A stretch of DNA of 64,000 bases from Echria macrotheca. Lineage: Eukaryota > Ascomycota > Sordariomycetes > Sordariales > Schizotheciaceae. The DNA lies in the NCBI GenBank assembly GCA_030411725.1, contig MU839850.1, positions 248,001 to 312,000 of the forward strand. The letters are read 5' to 3'. Below the pieces are notes generated by a model that saw only the letters and a program-made list of their open reading frames with translations, was not told the DNA's origin and searched no databases. Positions 9,451 through 20,615 of the stretch are shown here, in pieces (the first letter of the stretch is position 1; each line of letters starts with the position of its first letter). The position numbers were made by a program, and so were the translations under genes.

Positions 9451-11730
9451 CTAGGAGTTCCTGTCGACCGTCTTCTGGGGTTTATAATTGGGTAGCTCGT
9501 CAAACCATCCCGCCGCCTCATTATACCGGTACGCGTGAAACTCGATACCGTAAGGCTTCGGCTCGATAGCATACAAAATGCCCAGCGGCACATCCAAATC
9601 GGCAATGTCGTCTCTCGTAAGGTCCATAAAGTAGGCCATCAAAACACGACAGACCGATCGATGGCTGATGATGAGCACATGGTCGGTGATGCGCTCAATC
9701 TCGCGCACCATGTCGCGAAGTCGGCTGATAACCTGGAGATAACCCTCGCCACCAACACCCGGATAGATGTAGTGCAGCTTGTCGTGCGAGCGCTTCTCGT
9801 ACTCCTCGGGATACTTTTGCGCAATTTCTTCGTATGTCATGCCCTCAAAGGTGCCCGCATTAAGCTCGTTGAGCATCTCCCAGGCCTTCACGTCGTAATC
9901 GTCGTCCGCCTCAAAGTACTCGGCCGTCTCGACGCTGCGCTTGAGCATCGATGTCCAGATACAAAAATTCTTGTTGTCGAGTTGCTCGTTGAGCTCGGGA
10001 TATGGCGGCGTATGGTCGCCCGGCTGCGGTGGGAACGAAGACTGGGCAATCTTGTTCTTCTGCTCAATCAACCACTCCTGGCGCTTGTATGTGATGAACT
10101 TGTAGAGAGCCAGACCGTAGTAGTGACCCCGCTCCGTAAGCTCCGAATCGCCTCCCAGCTTCTGCAGCTGGTTGTCCACGCTCTGCCCGTGGCGCGTGAT
10201 CCAGATCTGTCTCGGCGAGAGATTAAACGTGGTAAGATAAGATGCAATGCCGCCGCTCAAGAAGCCCTTCAATCTATAATGAACCACCTTCCGGCCGACA
10301 TCGATCATCTACGGCGGTTAGCATGCGCCGGATGATACCGACAAAAAAACCTACCTGAATGTACTGCAGATCATTGTCCTCCTCCCACTGCCCCAAAGGC
10401 TGGTAGGCGCTCTCGTAGGCTTTGACCCGCTCCTTGAAATCTGCAAGTGACTTGACCGGGTCTTTGTCCTTGTAGTCGGGACCTGAAAGCTTCAGACGCA
10501 TATTCGCCTCGAGAAGCTGGTTCTATCATCAGCCCTGACAACTGCAGAGAAGAGAATTGCTCACGTCTTGGTCTGTGCAAATGCTCTCAATAAACAGGAT
10601 ACCAAGCTTCGGCTCTCTTTGGCGGACGTGCTCGACGAGGAGCTGTCTCCGATGGACAGTGCTGTTGGTCGCGTCGAGAATCCCGACAGCCCCGCCCCGG
10701 TGCAGCAAGTAGTCGAGGAGCTCATCCAGCGTCTCGAGTGCGACCTGCTCACGCAATCTAGCCGCCGATTCGTTCTTGGGATCAAAGAACTTGGCCGACT
10801 GGTCGATCTTCTCGTGAGGTCGGGGGCTGGTAGGGCCATTGAGATCGAGCTCGGTAGGCTCATCGTGAACAACAATGTCGGGCGCCGCAGTGCCGTTGAG
10901 CATCATATTAGCCGCCCGAGTCGCACCATCTTGAACAGCAGTCGACGCAGATTCTTGACAAGGCGAGGTCATCCCAGCCGCAATACGCCTGCGGTTACCC
11001 ACATTGAAGATCTTGGTGTTGTGCTGCTGCCAAGACAAGTAGCGCTGCAGCTTCTTGGTTATGTAAGACTTTCCTCTGGCCGGCAGGCCGACCATGATGA
11101 TGACCAGCTTCGACGCAACATCTCTGTCAGGGATGCGGCCATCCGGCGACACCTTGGAGCGTGTCATGCCTGGGATGTTGAGCGTCGTCGCGTGTGGCCG
11201 AACTCTGGGCGTATGGGCTCCAGAATTCTGACGGACAGGGGGGCTGTCGTGAGTCAGTCGAGAATGGAGACAACACGAAACAAAAAATACTCACAGTCTC
11301 GGGGATCCTGGAGCGGTAGAAGGGATGCTCCGACTATACGGAGAATCATAGGCGATTCCGGGGCCCTTGCCATGACCGCTGTTGAGGTTGAGCGAGTTCA
11401 AGGCATGGGCCAAGGCGGGGTGCGACGATGGCGGAGGGAGGAGCACATTGTTGGTGCTGGAGACACTGTAGTTGTCACCATTGGAGGAGATGGTCGGCGA
11501 GGTAGGTGCCGTCGAAGAAGCCGAAGCCATCATACTGCTCCTCATGGCAAACTTTCGCAAGGACTGCGGTGGCAGGCCACCGAAGTCTGCTGCGTCCAAC
11601 AGCGAGTCGTTAGCCGTCTTGTCGTGAATTGGGCGCACTGTCGCGCAGGATGTGGATTCAACGTGAAATAAAAAGGGAGAAAGGAACCTTGGTTAAAGAA
11701 GCCCACTCGGTCAGGGTAGACCGCAGACAT
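9451..11730 (-). CDS. 6-phosphofructo-2-kinase / fructose-2,6-bisphosphatase
   Basis: Five exons on the minus strand: 11730-11688, 11637-11295, 11243-10565, 10522-10355 and 10308-9451, giving 696 residues. The enzyme makes and breaks fructose 2,6-bisphosphate, the cytosolic effector that tunes glycolysis against gluconeogenesis. A Ser-rich N-terminal extension of about 150 residues precedes the kinase domain, whose P-loop GLPARGKS is at about 181-188. The conserved ANMRLKLSGPDYKD follows. The bisphosphatase domain has the phosphohistidine motif TRHGQS (His at about 451), ELNAG..EGMTYEE, and SHRSVCR with the second catalytic histidine (about 627). Both histidines are present, so unlike yeast Pfk26 this copy may be bifunctional. 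The Ser-rich N-terminus is a likely target of kinase regulation (inference). Introns are 42-52 nt. Confidence 0.93.
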
Positions 11731-14214
11731 GAAGTCGGAGGTTTGAAGGTTGATGACTGCAGAGCGAGCGTGAGGTGCTGCTGCTTAAAAGGCTGCTCCA
11801 GCCGCTAAGGCTTGGTGTGAGCAACCCGTGGTCTGTAGGCCAATCAGTGGACCGGACTGCGCTGGGGTTTGACGCTAGCGAGAAAATAGTGCAGGGTGCA
11901 AATCCACCTAGAGCTTCGACAGCTTAAAGTTGGGATTTACAGGCACCAAGAGCCGTCGTCGATGACGGTGCGTCCACAAGTTCGCTTTTGCGCTTAAAAA
12001 CCAGCGGGAGCCATACCGGGTGTGGAGACTCGATGGCAACTTTGGCCACAGTGGAATTTGTATCTGAACTGAAGATTTCCCGTCGGTGGGCCAGCGCCGG
12101 CCAGGGGTAGCCTGCAATGTAAATCGCAGAGTTTAGACTGTCTTGGGGCTCGAGTCTTTGTTGAGTGGCCGTCCAGGGGTGACGTAACTTTGTTTGTGCG
12201 TCCGGGGCTGCTGCTCACGCTGCCGCAACCAAGATCAACCGGCCATGGCGACGACGTAGACAATGCCAAGGTCCGGCCAAATAAAGATGTTTTGCGGACA
12301 AAGTGCCCAGGGTCGCACTTGACGGCGCCGCGGCTGCGACAGACACGGCAGACGATGCTTTCCAGCTCAGTACACGCAGCCTTGGCGATGACCACCCCCA
12401 CGATGGCAGTGTGCAAGACTCGCTTGTGTCGGCTTGGCAATGCGGTACAGGTCAGACGTCGAGGGGAAGCCGCGAATCTATACGGGACGAGACGATCTCA
12501 GGTCGCGGCGCATTCTGGGATGGAGGCTGAAATCGAGATTGGGGGTCCGGGGAAGTTGCAAGTTAATAACCTGGCGTCTAGCAACCGGGATCCGATAAGC
12601 CAGCTCCGTCCCAGGACGCTGTGGACGGTATCTCAGCATTTACACATTTCTTTGAGCCCTTTCTTTGCCCGTCCTATCATGGCCGACACAGCTGCCACGC
12701 GCATCCCGCACTGGCAGAGCGGTCTTCGGGCCCGAGCCCAGAGGGTGTTGTAGCCTGTGGCTTCTGCTTGCTGCGGGACAGCGACGCCCGCCCTGTGAGA
12801 GCCACAATGGAACTCGGATTTCGGGGCGGCGAGGGGTCAAAGGGAGAGTGGGGATGACTCAAGGTGGCGCTGCGAGATCGGCCTTTACCACAAAACGCTG
12901 CCGTCTGACCCAGGCCGCCTTGCTGTCTCCGGGCGAGGAGCTAAACTCCCTCTTGGAGCTATTCAACACCTTTCATGTTGACTAGCATGACTAGGCCGGG
13001 GAGTACAGCAGCACTGCCTTTCCGGGCAACTTTGGGTTCTGAGTGAGGTACAGGATCGGTTTGGAGTATCCTCCGCTCTCGGAGCTCCGGTGTTTGGGCC
13101 TGTCCGAGCCAGCCACAGATTCCAGCATCGGGTTGCGAGCTTGACAGTGACAGCAACACAGCCAAGGACCGAAAAGTTCAGATCAGCATCTCGGATTTGA
13201 GATCCAAATTGCTCCCTTGGCAGATGCCAAGATCTATTGACGAAAAGTCGGGCTTCGCGCCTGACCGGGTCGCACAGTTTGCAGCGGACAGTGCCGGTTC
13301 ATGAATCATGAGAATGGCCAGCACTCAGTAGTGTAGAGAAAAGGGATTGTGCACAAGCCCATGTTGAAAGTCCCGGAATCTTGGGCTGGAGCAGTCCGGC
13401 CCGCCCCTAGCATGCCAAGTGGTGGGGTTAGTCCCTGGCCCGCCGCTGTTGCGGCAGCCTCATCAGCGTGTTATCACCGTGATGACCAAGCGCAGTCTGT
13501 GTTGCGGCCGTTGATCCCAAGCATAAGGAGTTACGGAGTAAGCAGGAGGACAATGATGTATGGATTCGAATGATGCGAGCCAGCGATCTAATGGTGCTCC
13601 ATGAGTCGTCCGCGGCGGTCTAGCTGGAGCTAGAAACCGCAGAATTTCGGCGATGATTCCAAAGCCCGAACGGTCTCATGGTCGTGACGCAGTTCAGGGC
13701 AGACCGGCAGGGACCAGCGCGGAACCCCGCACCTGCCATCGATAAGATATCGGATCGAAGCGAGGCGGGTTGGGATTGACCAAAAGTCTTGCAGTGGCGC
13801 CTGCAGCAAGCTCGAGCTCCATTTCTCCAAATCCAAATTCGACAGCTGCATGGTGGGGCACGATTTTTTGACACCGACCAACACTTCCACCAAGGCACCA
13901 CGAGGCACGATTTTTCCTGCCTCTGGATGCGCGCTGCGAACCTGGTTCTTTCCTGGCCGAAGCAATTAGACGGGCTCTCGCAATGGTTTCCCGCTGCCCG
14001 AACCTCCCCTCTACCTTTTTCCGTCTTCTCGCTTCCTTCCCGCCCGCTACGCTGGAGTAGTCCCGGGCGGAACCCCTCACCGTACGACTCCGAACGACAT
14101 TTGTTTCGTGGACTTTTGCGTTCGGAAAAGGCATTGCCTGTCTTCGGTGGGCTCTCTATCCAGTACCAACTCGGACGACGTTCGGTCTCGACACAGTCCC
14201 CCAGTCGGCCCGGC
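11731..14214. other. divergent intergenic region
   Basis: A 2.5-kb region between the divergent PFK-2 and tad3 genes that must hold both promoters and leaders. GC-rich open frames occur on both strands, but none has a recognisable domain or consistent splice pattern. Nothing else was recognised. Confidence 0.6.
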
Positions 14215-15506
14215 ATGGACACGGACGACTCGTCGATTGCGGCCGTGCTCGCCGAACAGGACCCGGTGGTGCAGGAGCTCGTGCGTGGCGAGCTAGAGCA
14301 TGGTGTTTTGATACCCTTAAAGACGACTCTGGAGCTTAGAGACGACTATGTTACTGGAAAGATGCTCATCACTCGGGCGCCGGTGAAGGCAGCTAATCCC
14401 GCCATCAGGTATACCATCTTCTACCACTACGAAATGCCCCAGCTAACAGCCACAGCTTGTTGCGCGATCTTCTACCTGAGGAGATCGTTAAGGGCTCTCC
14501 TCATCTACGAAGATGCGCCAAGCCGTGCGACTTACCTGCCCACCTGAAGACCAAATTCATGAACGAATCGCCCCAGAGCCGACAAATCCACACGGGAAAA
14601 TCGAATTGGATCTACATCATCTTGGGCCCGGAGAATCTACTGTCCCGCGATGAGCTCGTGAAGGCTTTGTCCACGGTCGAGGGCTTGGAGGAGGAGATCT
14701 TCATTCGCAGCGTCCCTGTGCCCATGGTCGCTCCTACCTCACAGGTGCAAGCGGCCATGTGGTCCCAGCACTTCTGGCCAACGGTTTATCGGAAGAACAA
14801 CCCGCTCGGGCCTCACCCATCGATGGTTTCTCGTAGCACCGACGAGATTGCGAACGATGCCGCCATCTGGATGACGCTGGCTCACCAGGTCGCAAACGAG
14901 ACGGGTGCCCGCGGGTACGGGGAGCCCATGGGAGCATGTATCATTCAGCGCGACCAGGGCAAGACCACCGTTGTTGCTTTGGCTGCTGATGCTCGCTGGT
15001 GTGAGCATGGCAAGACGGGAGACACCGGAAACCCAATGGCGCATTCGGTCCTTCGCGCCATCAGCATGGTTGCCCAGAAGCTGGTGCGATCGGAGAACAG
15101 GCAGACGGCTACCGTGATCGACCCCATTCTCGAGTTCGAAGCGTTCCAGGATAAACCGATCCTGGAGGACGAGAGAAAGGTGTTTGACATCGATCACCCC
15201 AGTCCCGACGGCTATCTCTGTCACGGTCTAGAGATGTACCTCACGCACGAGCCTTGCGTTATGTGCTCGATGGCCATTCTTCATTCGCGCATGGGAAAAG
15301 TCGTATTCCGCCACCGCATGCCGCTGACAGGAGGACTGGGTGCAGAAGACCGCGGATCCGGTCACCGCTCGCTTAACGGTGCTGATGGTGGCCGAGGACT
15401 GGGGCTGTTCTGGCGTCGTGAGCTCAACTGGAGCTTGGTCGCATGGGAGTGGGAGTCGAGCGGTTGTCTCCGACCGCTTCCGGTTGACGAAGCCACCCAT
15501 GCCTGA
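14215..15506 (+). CDS. tad3: tRNA-specific adenosine-34 deaminase subunit Tad3 (ADAT3)
   Basis: Two exons, 14215-14408 and 14456-15506, giving 414 residues; the 47-nt intron has a gctaac branch site. Tad3 pairs with Tad2 to deaminate A34 to inosine in tRNA anticodons, an essential step for decoding. The C-terminal cytidine-deaminase-like domain has the zinc ligands His261 (in HSV), Cys332 and Cys335 (PCVMC). The catalytic glutamate of HAE is valine here (H-S-V), the hallmark of the non-catalytic Tad3 subunit, so this is the structural partner and not Tad2. The N-terminal part (IPLKTTLELRDDYVTG, LPAHLKTKF, LGPENLLSRDELVKAL) fits the tRNA-binding region of the family. The start is the first ATG giving MDTDDSS. 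The frame is open further upstream, but that stretch is Arg/Ser-rich and does not resemble the family. Confidence 0.92.
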
Positions 15507-16730
15507 ACCCGGCGGATGAACGCCGAGTGATTTACGAACCGTATGGGGGTTTTGGGCCTATGACAGAACCGGGGGGATTAGGTAGTTCTCTGGTCGGTTT
15601 GGCGTTATGAAGCAGCATTTTAAGCATAGGGCAAGGGCGGTTCGGCGTTAGATATGCGGCCTGCTTGTCGAAAGCTGGGTGCTTCTAGGTAGACTTTACA
15701 TTTCTTCACAGACGGCAAAGCATGGGATTCCTTGGCGTTGGGTGTTGCACGGCTTTGACGGCTGGGACTTGTGTATACTGTTCGCCTTGGGCACTAATCT
15801 GCAAGAATTCGGCTCTTTGAGATATCTCATGGTTCCCCGTACTTAGAAGTCTGACAGGTGTCTCGGCCGTATCCGAAAGGTCGTCGTGGTTCTATGATGA
15901 GACGCAGACCTGCTACACACAGTCCACGTGCGGAGTCTACATTATCCTACTTGTCCTCGCTTTCGTAGACCTTGTCTTTGGATGTGATTGAATTCTGCGG
16001 GTTAGGTGGACATTGTAAAGTGGACCACCAGGCACCTAGAAAATGGTCGATGAGGATGGAAATGCTCCGAGTCCAGTTCGAGAGTCGACCCCGCCCTATT
16101 TATCTTGCAGACTGACGGGTTGTTCGGATGTACATGTGCGCACATCTTGCCTTGGATCAGGCGGATCGTTTGCACAATGCCAAGGACAATGAGGGTTGCT
16201 AGCAGGGAAAGATACCGAGTTATCCACGGGCGATCCGTGATCCCAGGTGGGGGGCAGTGGGCAGTTTAGCGCAATAAATACCAGCGGCGCTGCCTGCTGG
16301 CCCACACACCGCCAAAATCACACCAGTTTCTTCAGAAGTTGGCAGGGAACGACGAACGTCACCTCTCTATCGGCCACAGGGCAAAGCAATTCGAGCATCG
16401 AGAACCCGGGGAGGCGACATATAGTTCTCCATCCTTTGTCAATTCTCCGCAAGTCTGTCCTCGGTCACCACGCCTGGCAGCAAACCATACGCATCTTCCG
16501 AATACCATCTTCACACCTTGCTGCGTTTTCCGTTTCACTTGCTCTCCAGAGTCGATCGCAAGCTGTCTCCTTAGCAATCGGCCATTCCACGATCGCAAAG
16601 TGGCGGTCCTCCCGGATCCTGTCTCTATAAACACCTTGGTCGCTGTTCTCCATGATTCAATAACATTTACTTTCTACGCTCCGGCCATTGCAGACGACTC
16701 CGGAGTTGGCTGAATCAAATTCTACCTGAA
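15507..16730. other. intergenic region
   Basis: 3' flank of tad3 and promoter/leader of the antiporter gene. A TATA-like aataaata lies near 16272, about 460 bp before the antiporter ATG. No coding sequence was recognised. Confidence 0.6.
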
Positions 16731-18718
16731 ATGCCGACTCTAGCCGTCACCAACTTCAACATCGTCCTGACCGTCCTGGGCGGCTGGATATCGCTGTTCG
16801 GACTGGTATCTTACCTTCTCAAGGAAAACTTTTACCTTTCCGAAGCACGTATGTCGTCCTTCCTAGCCCGCTGTCGTCGATGCTTGTGCCATCCGTCTCC
16901 ACAGCACCAAGACCTTGGCAAATGCTTGTCTGGCTAACCTGGGATAACCAGTCATCTCCCTGCTGGCCGGCGTGGTTGTCTCGCCTCCGGCGGCCAACCT
17001 GATCCGTCCGCTGGAATACACGGATGGCTCAGAGGCCGACGTCGACGTGGTCACGCTCTACTTCTCGCGGCTCGTGCTTGGCGTCCAGCTCGTCCTCGCC
17101 GGTGTCCAGCTGCCTAGTCGGTACCTGCGCAAGGAATGGCGACCTCTGTCCATTCTGCTAGGTCCCATCATGGTCGCCATGTGGCTGGCGACCAGCCTAC
17201 TGGTCTGGGGCTTGGTGCCGAACATCAGCTTTCTCCACTCCCTGGCCGTCGGCGCCTGCGTGACGCCTACGGATCCCGTCCTGTCCAACGTGATTGTGAA
17301 GGGCAGATTCGCAGACCACAACGTGCCCAGGGAGCTACAGCAGATCATCATCGCCGAGAGCGGAGCGAACGACGGTCTAGGCTATCCGTTCCTGTTCTTC
17401 GCCCTGTACCTGATTCAGTATCTCGGGGACCCGGCCGAGCAGGGAGGGGCGCGTGCTGCCATGGGCATGTGGTTCGGGGAGACATGGGGATACACCATCT
17501 TGCTTAGCGTTGTGTATGGGGCGGTAGTTGGCTGGATAGCCAAGGAGCTCCTGCACTGGGCCGAGGAGCGCAAGTTTGTCGATCGCGAGAGCTTTCTCGT
17601 CTTCGCCATCTCGCTGGCGCTTTTCATCGTCGGAACATGCGGTATGATTGGGAGCGATGACGTGCTCGCGTGCTTCATTGCCGGCAATGTCTTCACCTGG
17701 GATGATTGGTAAGTTGGCCTCAAACCTGTTGTGATTAGCAAATACTGATTCCGACGGAAAGGTTCCGCTTGGAGACGCTTGACGACTCGCTCCAGCCCAC
17801 GGTCGACATGCTCTTGAACGTCTCCATCTTTATGTGGTACGTGTGGATGGGTCATTCACGTTGGGCCGATCATGATATTAACCGCAACTCTAGGTACGGC
17901 GTAGTGTGCCCTTGGTCGAGCTTCGCGCATAACGACATCATCCCAATCTACCGCCTCATTGCTCTTGGGATTCTTGTTCTCTTGTTTCGGCGTCTCCCCT
18001 CGGTGTTTGCCGTCCACAAGTTCATTCCGCAGATAGAAGAGGTCCGCCAGGCCATCTTCGTGGGCTTCTTTGGCCCGGTTGGGGTCTCGGCCATCTTCTA
18101 TCTGTACATTGCGGTGGACTTTCTGGCCAGACTGGACGTAGATGGTCATCCCAGAGAGGATGTCAAAAACCTGGCCGAGACCATCAAGATTGTTGTCTGG
18201 TTTCTGGCCGTTTGCAGCATTGTAAGTTTATTGGACTTCGACCTTTGCACTAGTCCAGAGGTACTAATATTTGTGCCAAGGTTGTTCACGGCTTGAGCAT
18301 TCCCCTTGGAAAGTTGGGTTTCTACCTGCCGCGCACACTGTCGAGAGGGCCGTCGAGTGCCGACCGTGAATCTGCCGCGCCATTCCGGCTTGGTAGCAGA
18401 GTGGCGACGCTGGTGACGCATCGGCTGCCGTTTAGACGCAGTGCCGAACCTTCGCCGGGGCCGGCATCTAGTCCAGGCCCTTCGTCGGCGTCAGGGCGGG
18501 ATATTTATCGCATTGGCGGCTCGGTTATCCCGATGCGGACGGAAGATACCGGGGAGAACGGGAAGCCTGTCTTTCATCCCCCACCGAGGGAGGGTTTAGG
18601 TGGCCTCGCGGACGACGAGTCGCCAACGAGGCCGCCGGAAGCTGCCGGCCGGACGATTCGGTTCCCGGACGAACTGCCATCCAGACCACAGACGTCCGGG
18701 CCGATTCATCATGACTAA
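16731..18718 (+). CDS. nha1: Na+(K+)/H+ antiporter of the plasma-membrane NHA1/Sod2 family
   Basis: Five exons: 16731-16848, 16952-17708, 17762-17836, 17894-18221 and 18281-18718, giving 571 residues. This CPA1-type exchanger expels Na+, Li+ or K+ in return for protons and sets cytosolic pH and salt tolerance. The membrane part has about 12 hydrophobic segments. Diagnostic motifs are GVVVSPPAANLIRP, the ACVTPTDPVLSN loop, and ESGANDGLGYPFLFF with the Asn-Asp pair expected in the ion site. FMWYGVVCPWSSF follows after exons 3 and 4 join, then HKFIPQIEEVRQAIFVGFFGP. The hydrophilic C-terminal tail is about 140 residues and Ser/Pro/Arg-rich, shorter than in S. cerevisiae Nha1 but usual for filamentous fungi. 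The tail begins GLSIPLGKLGF, a conserved juxtamembrane element. Splice phases agree at all joins. Confidence 0.92.
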
Positions 18719-20615
18719 AGGCAATTCCCGGCAACTACCCGTCTTCTGGGCGCTGAACGAGGCATCTGGTTGGTAACCGACCGGGGTACCTATTCAGCCG
18801 GAATAGGGAGGCTCTCGGGGCGACATCGGAACACCATGAAATCTTAAGTGACGGAAAGGATAGAATGTTTTGGGGCATGGTGTATTGTACATACGCGGCA
18901 ATCTCTACTTGAATATCCTTAACTTTGCGGTCTGTGGCCTGAGAGTGCCAGTGGACGCTGGGCTGTTCCAACTTCGCCGGTGCGGAGCGAGATGTCTCCC
19001 TACCATGGCCGGATCGCAGCGCTCGAGGTCCTACATAGCCAATGCGATAAGCTACCTTTGTTAATGGGCAAGTCTAGGGCCGAGAATGCCAGCGCGTTTC
19101 AAGTCGCGTGTTTATTGATTAGACTAGGATACAATAGGGCCTGAATAGGTCGATTTCGCACCATCATCACTCTCCCTGCGTAAGCGGCGAGGGATGACGA
19201 CTTTAAGCACCCACACAAATCTTGCAGAGGGAACCAACAGATGCAAGCCGATAACTCGCGTCAGGATCGGGGCCTGCGGCTATATTGCTCGTATTATGAT
19301 CTTGGCCAGTGACATTGCAGAATTGAAGGTTGGTAAGGTTTGGTTCACGGTGTGCATGATGCGAATCGAGCATTGTATGCGCATTTCGGCATCTGACACC
19401 TCATCAGAAGAGAATGTTGTGACGGACTCTCCAGCCATCTGCTAGAAATGAGCTATTTCCAGCTCTGATTCTGCTGGTGGTGCATCCACCTAGGACTTGT
19501 CATGGCGAGTCCGGCCTAGAAGTGCATCGGGCGGGCTGGTTGGCTCCCTGATTACCTTCGTCAGAGGCCGCAGAAGCATGGAAACGGCGCCGATGAAGAG
19601 TGAGTTCGCTGTCCCCTAACTCCTTCTAGCCGTCCATTAGGACCTGCTCCTGTAAACACACAAATGTGGGTTAATGACGCCAAAATTTTGTACATAAAGC
19701 CATCCCGGAGCATCTTCAACCCTCCAGACACACTTTGCACTTCCAACGTGAGAACCATCCGGCCGAGCCCGGGCCCGTCTTCCGTGATCCCCCGTCCTTC
19801 GCACCCGGGACCGCGTATCCGGCGTGGCCCAATCGCCCGAGAGGGAAAGTCAGAGACACCCACTCACCCTTCGACGGTGGCCCCACTTCACGCACAAACT
19901 AGTTGGTCGCCTCCACCTCTCTCCTTCTTGCCCAGACTGCACTGCAACCAAGTCACCACTCGACGCGTGGGCCGACCACAATCGAGAGGTGTCATCCCTT
20001 CTGCGTGCGTTCCCAGTTCCCTCGTCGATTGTGCAATCGCAGCCAGTAGCCAAGGCAGACACACGGTGTGTGTCTTGCATGCGTCGGTGAGTGCCGGGAT
20101 CTGAATATCGCCGCTTTGCTGGCCAATTGGATGCACCTGTCGAGAGTGAACCTGACCGCCTTTCGCCCACGCAGCGTTGCGCAACCGCAGCACACACCAC
20201 GCACCCCAACCTTCCTCGCCAAGATAAACCGTAGCGCATTTTCAATTGCGGAATACCACGCTTCCTCGCCCACACCACGCTGGCCTCTGTCCTCCCTCGC
20301 ATCTTTTCAGGGCTGAACTCGTCGTCTAACGCATCGACAAACCGCAAACCGCTCCTCATAGGCCCATTCCGAGGCCGGGACGTCGATCACGAGTCTTCCG
20401 CGACCCGTTTCTCGAGCACCCGAGCCGGCAGCGAGTAGCTCGAACCTCTCACAAACACACCACAGTTGCGTCGCCAACCAACCGCCTGCTAACTCGCGAT
20501 CGCTGTTCGACGCCCGACATACCGACGACGTCTGCGGATTCGTGGCTGGAAGCGGCGGTACAAGGAGTTCCAACGACGGATAGAACGACCGGCCGATCCC
20601 GGGAGACTCTCGGCG
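18719..20615. other. intergenic region and probable long leader of the mga2-like gene
   Basis: No coding gene was recognised. The last 700 bp is rich in C/A, as in fungal 5' leaders. A possible 5'UTR acceptor (catcttttcag) lies near 20309; whether it is used is unknown. Confidence 0.55.

Noticed and set aside
9535..11671. Long plus-strand open frames (266 and 367 codons) antisense to the PFK-2 gene
   Set aside because: They mirror conserved kinase and phosphatase exons on the other strand and cross its introns; their translations have no domain.
12190..12753. 187-codon plus-strand frame between PFK-2 and tad3
   Set aside because: No family similarity or splice signals; probably promoter DNA.
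13789..14214. N-terminal extension of Tad3
   Set aside because: The open frame before 14215 is Arg/Ser-rich and unlike the family; MDTDDSS at 14215 is a normal start.
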